Positions 21,133-30,634 of a stretch of DNA of 64,000 bases are shown here, one piece after another. The stretch is from Poecilobothrus nobilitatus (lineage: Eukaryota > Arthropoda > Insecta > Diptera > Dolichopodidae). The notes beneath the pieces were generated by a model that saw only the letters and a list, made by a program, of their open reading frames with translations, was not told where the DNA came from and did no database searches. Where the stretch lies: the NCBI GenBank assembly GCA_947095535.1, contig OX352773.1, forward strand, positions 109,251,950-109,315,949, given 5' to 3'. Each line of letters begins with the position of its first letter. Within the stretch, counting starts at the first letter, position 1. The position numbers and the translations under genes are program-made.

Positions 21133-22440
21133 ATGGAAAGCGATTTAGCTACAATTCATAGTGGCATCGAAAATTTGGATGACCACATTCCAATTGTAGA
21201 AAATATAGTAAACAAATATTTTAATCAAATCCACCTAGTAGTAACTAAACCAGGTGAATTGATTACCAAATATAACAAATATAAAAAAATTTTTATATCC
21301 GAAGATGATTTAAAAAATCAAAATTATTTAAATGACGTACTACGAAGGCTCATTAAAAAAGGTATTACAGCGATTTATTCAGAATTGAACGATAATAAAT
21401 TTACAATATTACAAAGAAAACTAATAGAATTATTCAGTAACGATAGAAAAGTAAAGTTTATTAGATGTACTAAATTAGCTCAAGAAATAGAAAACGAAAC
21501 CGATTTACTAAATATAATAAAAGAAACCCATGAAAAAACAAATCATAGAGGTATTTTAGAAAATTTTAATGAATTGAAAGATAAATACTATTTTGCAAAA
21601 ATGAAAGATCTTATTTACAAATATATAAATAACTGCGATATTTGTAATTTAGCAAAGTATGATCGGAAACCTAATCAATATAATTTTAATATATCTGCAA
21701 CACCTTCTGAACCGAATGAAATAGTTCATGGCGACACGTATTACTTAAAAAAAGAAGTATTTTTAACAACAATAGATAAATTTACAAAACACTTATCAAT
21801 AATTAAACTAAATGATAGAAATAGCATTACCATAATTCAAGCTTTAAGATTACGAAACTCTCTGTTTGGTAAACCAAAAACATTTGTATTTGACAACGAA
21901 TTCAATAGCTTAAATCTGAAGGACTTTTGTAGAGTAGAAAATATAGAATTACACTTTACCTCTCCTAGAAGTCATACAGGTAATTCTGATATAGAAAGAG
22001 CCCACGGAACCATCACAGAACATATTAGGATTTTAACATTAACCGATCCCAATCTTAATACTGAAAGTTGTATATTAAAAGCTGTTGAAGCTTATAATAA
22101 TACACTACATTCTGTAACTGAAGTTAGGCCCATTGACTTTACTAAGAATAAAGTTTTAAGTTTCCAAGAAATCAAAGACAGATTATTACATAAAAAAGAG
22201 AAAATTATTTCCAAATTAAACAAAAATAGAAAAACTTTTGAAATACCTAATGACAGTGAGATACTAATACAAAACCCTGCAATTGTACGGTATAAAGAAC
22301 AGCCTAGATATAAGAAAATTAAAATTAAGAAGATAAATAATAAAATTACTGATTTTAAAAATAAAAACATTCATCCAACAAGAGTTAAAAGAAAATATAA
22401 ATTCATTTCAGGTAACTCAACAAATAACAACTGCCATTAA
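21133..22440 (+). CDS. Errantivirus integrase, copy 2
   Basis: 435 codons, a duplicate of 19180-20487 with Thr instead of Ala at about residue 91. All HHCC and D,D,E residues are present. It is preceded by the duplicated RNase H tail and the duplicated TAA, but here the upstream sequence is env rather than pol, so it is cut off from the Gag-Pol frame. Expression would need a separate start or a spliced RNA. It is probably silent. Confidence 0.9.
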   Translation: MESDLATIHSGIENLDDHIPIVENIVNKYFNQIHLVVTKPGELITKYNKYKKIFISEDDLKNQNYLNDVLRRLIKKGITAIYSELNDNKFTILQRKLIELFSNDRKVKFIRCTKLAQEIENETDLLNIIKETHEKTNHRGILENFNELKDKYYFAKMKDLIYKYINNCDICNLAKYDRKPNQYNFNISATPSEPNEIVHGDTYYLKKEVFLTTIDKFTKHLSIIKLNDRNSITIIQALRLRNSLFGKPKTFVFDNEFNSLNLKDFCRVENIELHFTSPRSHTGNSDIERAHGTITEHIRILTLTDPNLNTESCILKAVEAYNNTLHSVTEVRPIDFTKNKVLSFQEIKDRLLHKKEKIISKLNKNRKTFEIPNDSEILIQNPAIVRYKEQPRYKKIKIKKINNKITDFKNKNIHPTRVKRKYKFISGNSTNNNCH

Positions 22441-22441
22441 A

Positions 22442-24002
22442 ATCATTATTCAGATTTTTATTCTTATTATAATTCTAAATAAAGCTGAAGCAATAATTAA
22501 TATAGAAAAATTAGAAACTGAGTCCGGGTATTCTTTAATCCAACAAGAGAAAACTCCAATTATTGATAGCTATACTAAAATACTTCACGTTATTGAATTA
22601 GACGAAATTGATTATACAATAAATATGATAAAAGATAATGTAAGAAATTCATTTAAAATCCCAGAAGACGAAATTATTTTAAAAACGCTAAAAGATAAAA
22701 TTAACAAATTAGAACATACCTTCAAGACATTAATTCCCTATAGACATAAAAGAGCATTAGCTAATATTGGTGGTTCATTTTTGAAATGGATATTTGGTAC
22801 AATGGACGAAGATGATAAAGTTGAAATAGAAGAATATCTAAAAACCCTTGAACAAAATACTCATAATCTAATAATTAATCATAACCAACAAATAAAATTA
22901 AATAGTAATTTTCAAGATAATATTGAAATCCTGAAAAAAACAGTTAATAATAACCACATAAAAATTGAAAAACTTCTAAATAGTGTTTCAATGGAAAATA
23001 AAAATATAACTAAACAACTACAATACTTGCAAACAATTACTGACATTAATCTTCTAAGTGAAGAAGTCGAAAAAATTCAAGAAAATGTTATATTTGCTAA
23101 ACATCAAATAATGAGTAGATCCATTCTAACCCCAGAAGAAATAGAATTTTATAACATAGATATTTTCAAAATTCAAGAACTTAAGAGTTCAGTTGCAACA
23201 ACAAATAGTAATAAATTAATATTTATATTGGAAATACCAGTACTAAGTAAAGAAAATGCCACTAAATATAAAATATTTGCTTTACCAAATTCAAAATTTG
23301 AACAAATTGATATACCAAATTCTGACATTATCTTATTTGAAAATAAAACATATTATATTACCCAGGAAAAATATAAAAACAAACTAAAACCAACCTCAAA
23401 CTGTATATCAAATCTTTTTATTAAATCATATATTAACTGTTCTAAAACTATCGAAGAAGATTTTAAAATAACGGAATTGGATCAAGGTGTAATATTAATT
23501 AAAAATGACCAAAATAAAAATTTAACAAACAATTGTAACAATATGAATTATCTTTTAAACAAAAAACTATATTATTTATTTTAATAATTGTAATATCGAA
23601 ATCGATAACATTAAATTTTCTAATAAAAATAAAGAATTCAAACATAATATTGTAATACCTAATTATATAACTATTAAAAATATAAATAATACTGTTAAAC
23701 TTGAAACTTTAAATTTAAGACAATCAGAAAACAATAGAGAAATTGTTGAAATTAATTACAAAAGAAAAATTTATGATAATTTAACTCATACTGATACAAT
23801 TGTTATAGTAATTATAGTTGTAATTTTATTCATTTTTGTAATTCTACAAAGTAAAAGAAGAAAAGGAAAAATAATCAATAATATAACCAATACTAAAACT
23901 AAAGAAATTGTCCAGGAGTACAAAAATCCTAAGGATGAGGGTGTCATATATCCAACAAACCAAATCTTAGAAGATGTAATTTCTAGGAGGTCTAATCAAT
24001 AA
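22442..24002 (+). pseudogene. Errantivirus env, frameshifted near its 3' end
   Basis: The frame is open across the end of integrase. A hydrophobic leader-like stretch is at 22442-22492, and the first ATG in frame is 22625. A dibasic RHKR site at about 22744-22755 precedes a Gly/Ala/Phe-containing segment, like the furin site and fusion peptide of errantivirus Env, a relative of baculovirus F. Asn-X-Ser/Thr sites and paired cysteines follow. The frame ends at TAA 23582-23584, and the continuation lies in another frame. It holds a transmembrane segment of about 20 residues (23803-23860) and a basic tail, and ends at TAA 24000-24002 inside the 3' LTR. One indel near the T/A run at 23575-23585 explains this. 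An acceptor-like TTTCAG at 22406-22411 could serve the spliced env RNA known in this group. Confidence 0.8.
23931..23941 (+). other. Polypurine tract of the errantivirus
   Basis: AAGGATGAGGG (one T) directly before the 3' LTR, the usual place for plus-strand priming. It is short and imperfect. Confidence 0.65.
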
Positions 24003-24642
24003 ATTAATTTTCATAATTCTTTCTCTTACTTTCATATTAATCAATTACAAGTATTTCAACATACTTGATATTATAAAATTCTTCTTTTTTTGTTGTTCTT
24101 CTTTTCTTTTATTCCGTTGACCGCTATGTAAAATACAATAATTCGTTTTAAAGTACAATAAACTAAAATTAGGTCATTAAATGAAAAAGGATCATATTTC
24201 AAACAAAGCAAGACCAAAATTTTTTATTTAAATTTAAACTCTTACAAAATTTCTTTTCAAGTACAATAAACTAAAATTAAGTCATTGAATTAAAAATAAG
24301 AGATCAAATTACAAATAACGCAAGACCAATTTTTTTTGATTCAAAATTAAATTCTTACACAATTTCCTTTTCAAGTGCAATAACAGAAATCGAAAGCACT
24401 TGAAAATATAATAAATTTCTTTTTCTTGTTTTTCTTTGTAAAATATTAATAATAATCAATATTTAAAATTGAATTCTAAATATAAAATTTGTAAAATGTA
24501 AAAGTTAGTTTAAGTCTAGATTCGTAAGGTTTAACATTTAATTTTTAATAAAGAAAATTAAAATAAAAAATCAAAATTGTTTCGTGTTTAATTTATAAAG
24601 AATATTATTTTATAGACCTCAATCTTATAAAATAATAAAACT
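23942..24642 (+). repeat. 3' LTR of the errantivirus
   Basis: 701 bp, about three substitutions from the 5' LTR (near 15751/24449, 15831/24529 and 15917/24615). Followed by the TGCA target duplication at 24643-24646. Env coding runs into its first 61 bases. Confidence 0.95.
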
Positions 24643-24646
24643 TGCA

Positions 24647-25520
24647 TACGTATAATGTAATACACATAGGTACATACATATACATATGTAGAAAAATGAA
24701 AATATGTAAATGTGATATATGCTTCGAAAATATTTTTGATTTGAAAGAGTTTTATTTGAAAGAGATGAATGTAGTATAAAAATGTCGCACTTGAGAACAC
24801 AGTGTAAAATTTAATTTGTATTTACTTAAAATTTAGTAAGCAATAGTATTAAATTTAAGTTTTTTGATTTGATTTTCATCAAATCAATTGATTTTTAGTA
24901 TTTTAATAGATTCTAAAAAGAATATATATTAAGAAAAAAATAAAAAAGTTAGAACAGAAAAGAATAAAGTTAAGTTTTTAAAGTTTTTAAAAATTAAAAG
25001 CTAAAACAATACAAAATAATAAATTTATAAATAGGTATAAAATAAAATTACATTAGTTGAATTAATTAACATAATATTAATATTACAAAACATATAAGAA
25101 CAATATTAAACAAAAAAATATACCAAATAACTAAATTTAACTATCCAAGACAATTCATAGTTTCTACAAAATTCAAGTAGCTGGACGATTGAAAATATAA
25201 AAAAATAATAAGTACATATATATTTAGTTTTACACTTTTAAGCACTTTAATAAATATGCTCGCTTAAAATTTTTAATACCAAACAAAAATAACAACAAAG
25301 AGAAAAAAAAAGTCCGCTCCAATAAAACAAGTTATAAAAATACATATTTACATATATACGAACATTCATTTAAAAGCATTTTTATTTTTTATGTATGTAT
25401 ATTTGCTTATTTGCGCTATTTGCCTATGCATTTCTATTTCTACTTCTTTTTTTTTCTTGTATTGTTAGTTGTTACTTAACTTTATTACTATAGTATACAA
25501 TACAGTTACTCAAAATATCC
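24647..25520. other. AT-rich sequence, no gene seen
   Basis: Starts with ACATA/ATACAT-type short repeats (24655-24720). May include the displaced rest of the A1 3' UTR. No coding or RNA feature could be supported. Confidence 0.35.
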
Positions 25521-25661
25521 CACCTAATGTATAATACTATAAGCAGCTATGGGTGTTCAAAATTGAGGTATCATTTTGATTTTGCCGCCATTTTTTTTCT
25601 ACCTGGAATTTTTATACGAGGTTTCTTTAGGTATATTCTAAACACATTCCGGTTAGTTAAT

Positions 25662-25892
25662 ATGGAACGTTACACGAAGGAACAACGTGTTTTTGTTATT
25701 ACAACATTTTTTGAAAATGGTAAAAGTTTTCAAGATGTAATTAGGAAATTTCGAACAAAATTTGGTAGAGAAAATGCTCCAACAAATCGTGCCATCAAGC
25801 TGATGGTTGATAAATTTCTAGAAATTGGATACAGATCAGTCTTGATAACAGAGGAAATTTGGATGTTTCGTGAGATTGTATTTATTATTTAA
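25662..25892 (+). pseudogene. N-terminal helix-turn-helix (DUF4817-like) of a mariner/IS630-type transposase, truncated
   Basis: The frame from ATG 25662 reads MERYTKEQRVFVITTFFENG and continues with FQDVIRKFRTKFGRENAPTN and KLMVDKFLEIG. This is the DNA-binding N-terminal domain found at the start of many insect Tc1/mariner-like and related transposase genes. After residue 57 the expected linker and DDE domain are absent. The frame enters unrelated sequence and stops at 25890. The truncation point lies just before an inverted repeat (25862-25931). The open frame extends upstream to 25527, but the domain start fixes the ATG. It is probably the 5' part of an internally deleted DNA transposon. 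Confidence 0.6.
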
Positions 25893-25931
25893 ATATGTAC
25901 TAAAAATATCAACACAATCGCACGAAACATC
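25862..25931. repeat. Inverted repeat after the transposase fragment
   Basis: GATGTTTCGTGAGATTGT (25862-25879) pairs with ACAATCGCACGAAACATC (25914-25931) with one mismatch, loop about 34 bp. Could be part of a terminal inverted repeat or a recombination scar. A third related piece GATGTTTC follows at 25939. Confidence 0.6.
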
Positions 25932-25939
25932 CCAATGCG

Positions 25940-26425
25940 ATGTTTCAAAATCGTAGAAAAATGCTTAATATTTTTGTTCTACGTGAGTTCTCTATATAGT
26001 ATAGTTTCTTTATGATTTAACGCTTTTAAATAATATTATAGTAAAAATTTCTTTATACTTATGATTATGATATCAAATTACCTTTTTTTTTTATTATGAA
26101 TTTTAAGTATACAAATGTGTATACATACATACATACATACACATTATTGCTTATCGCTATATGTACTTAATTTATTTTTTGTTTATTAAGCTTTCTCATA
26201 CTTAATTTTTAAATTTAGCATATAAAAAAGAAAAAATTAAATTAAAAATTTTTTTTTGTTTATTTTTAGTTCTAAGTTATAAAATAACTTTTTTGTTTTA
26301 TTGTATAATAAGTAAATATAATCTTAATTTTAAGAGCTTTTGTAACAACCTTCCTTTGGTTTGAATAAAATAAAATAAATCTAAACGAACATTCTGATCC
26401 CCATATACAAAAGATACAAAATTCA
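25940..26425. other. AT-rich spacer with possible 3' end of A1
   Basis: Contains an ATAC microsatellite (26121-26142). At 26352-26381 it has CCTTCCTTTGGTTTG followed by AATAAAATAAAATAAAT, which resembles the very 3' end of A2 (CCTTGCGTTGGTAATT plus (AAAAT)n, 36026-36064). If homologous, A1 ends at about 26381 and the errantivirus plus the transposase fragment lie in its 3' UTR. The match is short. Confidence 0.35.
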
Positions 26426-26429
26426 ACCT

Positions 26430-27730
26430 TTCCATTAAACATTTTCAAAAACCAAATAATAATACGTCAAACTAACTCAGGTTCTCTAAGAATAAAAAAT
26501 TCAAAAATATTTAGTAAATATAACAAAGTCATCTTGTTAAAATCGTTAGATGAGACAACTTCTATCACCTTATTAAAAAATCCCTTTCACCCCAAACAAC
26601 CTCAGCGATATTATATATCGAAAATAGCAACTTTTTACAAACACTGGAACAAACATACATACAAAATTTTTCAAATAATGAATCATAAATTATAAGATGT
26701 CATAAATTTCTTAGATATTACAAGCGAAAACAAACTTGCTAAAGAAATCGAAAAACAACACCTAAGTAATAATCATCACGGGAACAAAGAATATACTATC
26801 CCAACCTTAAAGGACGTATGACTAAATTTATCCATAATTGCAAAATTTGAAACACCGAAAAATATTATTAGAAACCTCCTAAACAAAAATTCCAAATAAC
26901 AGAAACTCCCAACACAACTAAAGAAATTGTAGACATTGATGTATTCTACAGCCTTAATATAAATATTATATAAATTTTCCAAATTTGGACAAGCTATAAA
27001 ACTTAGTAGCAGATAATGGACATAATTTAAAAGAGCAATCTTACATTAGCTAAGTACAGTAGCACATTTTGGAAAACTAATTGTAGATAACGAATTAGGA
27101 TTCAAAGCAATACCTTTACAAGAATTTCTTAAAGAACAAAATATCGATATTCACTTCACTTTAAACAACAATCACACATCAAATTACGACGTTGAACGTC
27201 TTTACAATACTATAAACGAATATTTACGGTTATTAAGACACGACTCTAACAAAAATATAGACACTGTAGAAGAAAAATATTAACAGTTATAAATTTCTAT
27301 GATAAAACCATTCACTCAACGACTGGCAAAAAACCTATCGATTTTTAATTAGGTAACATTAACCCAAACGAATTTGAGGAAATTAAAATTAAAATAATTA
27401 AAACAAAGGAAAAACATATTGAAAGCCTAAATAAGAACAGGGAAGAAATTGAAATGCAAACAGCCAAAATATTTATAAAAGAAATTCGAGGAGGAAAAAA
27501 TCATGCAAAATTCCGTAAAATTAAAGTATTAAAGTATTTCATTCTAATATAAAAGATTTGAAAATAAAGGTAACAATCACACAACTCGATTAACCATTAA
27601 AACTTTATTACCTTCGAATATTAAAAGAAAAGAAAAAGAAAATCATAGGAGTAACGAAACTAAAACATTACGACATCATAGAGATATATTCTTTCCACTT
27701 CATTGTGGTCCTCAAAGGAATTAAATTTAC
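26430..27730 (+). pseudogene. Decayed Ty3/Gypsy integrase region
   Basis: Readable blocks in the plus strand include LDETTSITLLKNPFHPKQP (26540-26600) and a zinc-domain remnant KEIEKQHLSNNHHGNKEY (about 26740-26795). A core-domain remnant follows: IVDNELGFKAIPLQEFLKEQ (27085-27140, second catalytic Asp), FTLNNNHTSNYDVERLYNT (third residue Glu) and LRLLRHDSNKN. A basic C-terminal part with KRKEKENH is readable to about 27650. Many stops and frameshifts. It is a different family from the errantivirus at 15244, and LTRs are not recognisable. PCNA-free of any intact gene: purely a relic. Confidence 0.65.
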
Positions 27731-28677
27731 AAAAAAAAAATTTAATATTTGTATAGCGGTATAATTACTAAACAGGAAATAAAATTTAACTTTCTTTTAA
27801 GTTCGCAATTTTATTTTGTCTCATTTTTTTTCACTATATAGGTATAACACACACCTCACATTACCGATCTTTCTCTTCCCCCAACGAATATGTAAAAATA
27901 TATACCACACCAAACTAAAAATAATGATATAATTAATAACCTACATACTAGGTTCTATAACAACAAACTACGAGTACAAACAAAACTATATACATACATA
28001 TAAAAGAAAAATCTCAAGTTTAAATTTGGTGGAAAAAATCCCGAATGTTACAAAGTCCTGAAAATCAAAAATACCGAAATCAAGGAATTTCTGTTCAAAT
28101 AAGTAATATATCTAAAAAAATATAACAAAGGATTTTAGAGTATTGGATACAAAACTAGATTATACGCTTTTTCCAAAATATATATATATATATATAAAAT
28201 GTGTATGTGAGATTCTGAATTAAGAGACTTTTATTTTAAAGTTGGACTAATCAGAGTTATAAGCTTGTTACAGAATATTTATATACGTATGAATATGTGG
28301 CATTCTGAAGTAGGGGATGTTAGAGTTGGATTAGAATTTAGGGTATTCCCTTTTTCCAGAATATTTATATATTTATATTTGAACCGATATTTTCTTGGTT
28401 GACCACTGATGTCAATATTCAAATAATATTCAACTTCATAAATATATTACAAATACGTAAACAATAGTTTAATATTATTTGTATAAGTTAAAATTTTTTT
28501 TATCTCCAGTTTATTTTATAACAATTAATTAGTAGCACATTTGAAAAAATAAACATAAAAATTCATATTACATATTACAACCCGCTTCATATTAATTGTT
28601 TAAAAGAAACGTCATTCAAATTATTTTATATTAAATATTGACCAGGTGATTAAACTAAAAATAATATGTGAAGCAAT
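27731..28677. other. AT-rich spacer, no gene seen
   Basis: Contains an (AT)n tract (28181-28197) and two related sentences around ATTCTGAATTAAGAGA (28213) and ATTCTGAAGTAGGGGA (28303) about 90 bp apart, so a decayed tandem repeat is possible. Nothing coding is supported. Confidence 0.35.
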
Positions 28678-28744
28678 AATCTTGAATTAAAATTATTTGT
28701 TTTTGGAATCACATTTGGAAAACAAATAATTTTAATTCAAGATT
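28678..28744. repeat. Perfect 26-bp inverted repeat with 15-base loop
   Basis: Left arm 28678-28703 and right arm 28719-28744 are exact reverse complements, separated by 28704-28718 (TGGAATCACATTTGG). Followed by a run of eight T after the right arm. A long AT-rich hairpin could form in RNA or DNA. It lies about 80 bp before the F fragment. Confidence 0.9.
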
Positions 28745-28820
28745 TTTTTTTCGGAGTTTTTTTGTCAAGATTTTACTTCATTCGGAATTTGTTTTTTTGG
28801 GATTTTTTTTCAGTAAAGTG

Positions 28821-29927
28821 TCATAGATTCTAAAAAAGGGTTTGATTCTATTGACCATGATTTGTTGCTTGCAAAATTAGATAGTGCTGGATTTGAGGTT
28901 TTATGTTAAGTTTCTTGCGTTTTTATGTAGAAAATAGAGAACAAAAAGTAAAATTAGAATGTACTTTTAGTGAATGTAAATCTTTTAACTCAGGCGTTCC
29001 ACAAGGTTCTGTATTAGACCCATTATAATTTTTAGTTTACATTGAGTCTTTGTTTAAACAAGCATTTAAAGGAACTATTACAGGATTGGAATTGGTTTAC
29101 AATTCATAGGCTTAGTATAAGTGATAAAATGATACTATTAATCTTTAAATTAAAAAACTTCTTAATTAAAATCTTTAAATTAAAACTTGTTACTCTACTT
29201 GTTAATTCTTTAAACTTTAACTAGCAAAAATAGACATTGTATATAGGTTCATCAGATCATGATCATGTCAGTATGCTTTAAAATTTAACAAGTAAAAAAC
29301 TTTAAATATTTAGGTGTAATTCTTGACAATAAACTAAACTAGATATAAGATTATATATCATATATATACCTAATCTTCATAATTATTTGTTATTTTGTAT
29401 TAGAAATTTCTATTTTTTAAGAAATTTTTACTCTAAGAGTCTGCTTTTAATGCTTTTAAAAATTGATTGCGCAGTAGTCAATAAATTTATATTATATTTA
29501 TTGCGTCATTTCAAACTGCAATATGGTATTACTAGTTGGGGGGCACCTATTTGAATTCCATCGAACCTTTACTTTTATTACAAAAATGCTTACTTCGTAT
29601 AATATATAGAAAATACAGGAGATTTGGTTGTTGGCTCCTTTTCCAAGATGCAAAAGAACTTGCCTTCAGGCCCCTTTTGCTTGACACATAAATGTTTGAT
29701 AGGTCAGACACATAAATGTTTGATAGCTCAGACATATAAATGTTTAATAGCTTTTTTCAAAAAAAATAATCCAATACAATTTCGTAACCAAAATGCTTAT
29801 AACCTCAGAAAAAACAACCAAGATCTATGGTAAGTATGGTAAGATCTATTTACTTTGATTTAATATTATTTGTAATAATTATTGTGTAATCTTATTGATA
29901 ATAAATAAATAAATAAAAAAAAAACAA
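28821..29927 (+). pseudogene. CR1-like element F, RT palm to 3' end, heavily decayed
   Basis: Blocks in order: GFDSIDHDLLLAKLDSAGFE (motif A, 28841-28900), NSGVPQGSVLDPL (motif B, 28988-29028), NFKYLGVILDNKLN (thumb, 29297-29340) and QYGITSWGG (29519-29545). IEPLLLLQKCLLRIIYRK follows at 29560-29620, then a lysine/arginine-rich end. It finishes in AATAAATAAATAAAAAAAAAAC at 29902-29925. The catalytic ADD motif is missing (deleted near 29045-29290). Stops and shifts are frequent. A 24-bp triplication sits in its C-terminal part (29684-29755). Confidence 0.65.
29684..29755 (+). repeat. Three tandem 24-bp units in F
   Basis: ACACATAAATGTTTGATAGG starts at 29684, 29708 and (as ACATATAAATGTTTAATAG) 29732. 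The spacing is exactly 24, a multiple of three, giving the repeated peptide THKCLIG/THKCLIA/TYKCLIA. Confidence 0.85.
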
Positions 29928-30193
29928 AATAATAAGGGATTGAGGTCCCTCATTTGCTGTCAAAAATCTATAAATAGAAAAAGAAAAATCGTTATTCAAC
30001 CTGGGGGATTTCTAGCTACACTTCTTGGTTATAAAATTAATAATACAGCATTTAACAAAATGATTATATTAAAATCCGGAATTTATGAAAAGTGAAGCAA
30101 TATGCAAACGTTGCATTATTATATGAATTGGACAAAAATATGAATAAGATACTGTTAAAGGAACAGCTGACAGACCCTCAAAAATGGCATTTA
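29928..30193. other. Unassigned spacer
   Basis: No recognisable coding sequence or repeat. A short stretch at 30005-30110 (GGGGGATTTCTAGC…) may be coding-derived but was not identified. Confidence 0.3.
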
Positions 30194-30634
30194 TATATTT
30201 TATTTTATTTTATTTAATTACATGTGAGTGTGTTGACAACTAATACTGCTAGTAACTGGTGTGAGGTTGCCGTTTCTCCATTTTGCTTCATGTAGTTGCC
30301 GTTTTTAGATATTTTATTCCCAGCATTATTTCGACAGCTTGTAACATTAGGTAAATAGTGTTGTGTTTGCTTTTATATACTTGATAGCCTTTTTCTTAAA
30401 TTCTGCAACATTTTTACTTTCTTTTATTATTTTCGGCATAGTGTTATATATGTTTATGGCCGTTGGAAACTTTTTTTATGCAGTTGAGTTCTGCCGCTTG
30501 GTATGGCTAGAAACTCTTAATTTTTAGTTTCTCTATTGGAGATGGCATACCTACATTCCCACTTAATATTGTTTTTTGTTAAATTATTAGAGGTTTTGTA
30601 AACGAATATTGCCGTCTCTAATATGATTATGATG
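30194..30634 (-). pseudogene. C ORF2 C-terminus and 3' UTR
   Basis: Minus strand from 30634: NHIRDGNIRLQN, then NNIKWECRYAISNRETK (30570-30525) and KFPTAINIYNTMPKIIKESK with EFKKKAIKYIKA (30470-30375), the usual terminal domain of CR1-like RT proteins, then a stop at about 30352. Frame changes near 30595 and 30520. The UTR ends with the pentanucleotide tail AATAAAATAAAATAAAATA. Confidence 0.7.
30628..30634. repeat. 7-bp target-site duplication (TATGATG), partner at 32106-32112
   Basis: TATGATG occurs directly before the RTE insert and directly after its A-rich tail. Removing the insert and one copy rejoins element C in frame on the minus strand. Confidence 0.9.

Larger units (their letters stand above)
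19085..22990 (+). repeat. Exact tandem duplication, 2 x 1953 bp, inside the errantivirus
   Basis: 19085-21037 is repeated as 21038-22990. I found one difference (G at 19450, A at 21403; Ala versus Thr in integrase). The outer bases differ on both sides (19084 G against 21037 A; 21038 G against 22991 A), so the junction has no microhomology. Each unit holds the end of RNase H, the stop, integrase and the first part of env. 1953 is divisible by three, so frames are kept. Confidence 0.95.
15244..24642 (+). mobile_element. Errantivirus-type Ty3/Gypsy LTR retrotransposon with internal tandem duplication
   Basis: A 9399-bp element: 701-bp LTRs (15244-15944, 23942-24642), primer-binding site TGGCGCAGTCGGTAGGAT (15944-15961), gag (16101-17314), pol (17263-20487), env (22442-24002) and a polypurine tract. 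An exact 1953-bp tandem duplication (19085-21037 repeated as 21038-22990) adds a second integrase and a truncated env. Without it the element would be about 7.4 kb, the normal size of 17.6/297-group elements. The LTRs differ at only about three sites (G/A, A/G, A/G), so insertion is recent. Gag has a nonsense codon and a frameshift, pol has a stop before integrase, and env has a frameshift. This copy is probably not autonomous. Confidence 0.93.

Noticed and set aside
26430..27730. Second intact LTR element
   Set aside because: Only integrase-type blocks are readable, with many stops, and no LTR pair was found.
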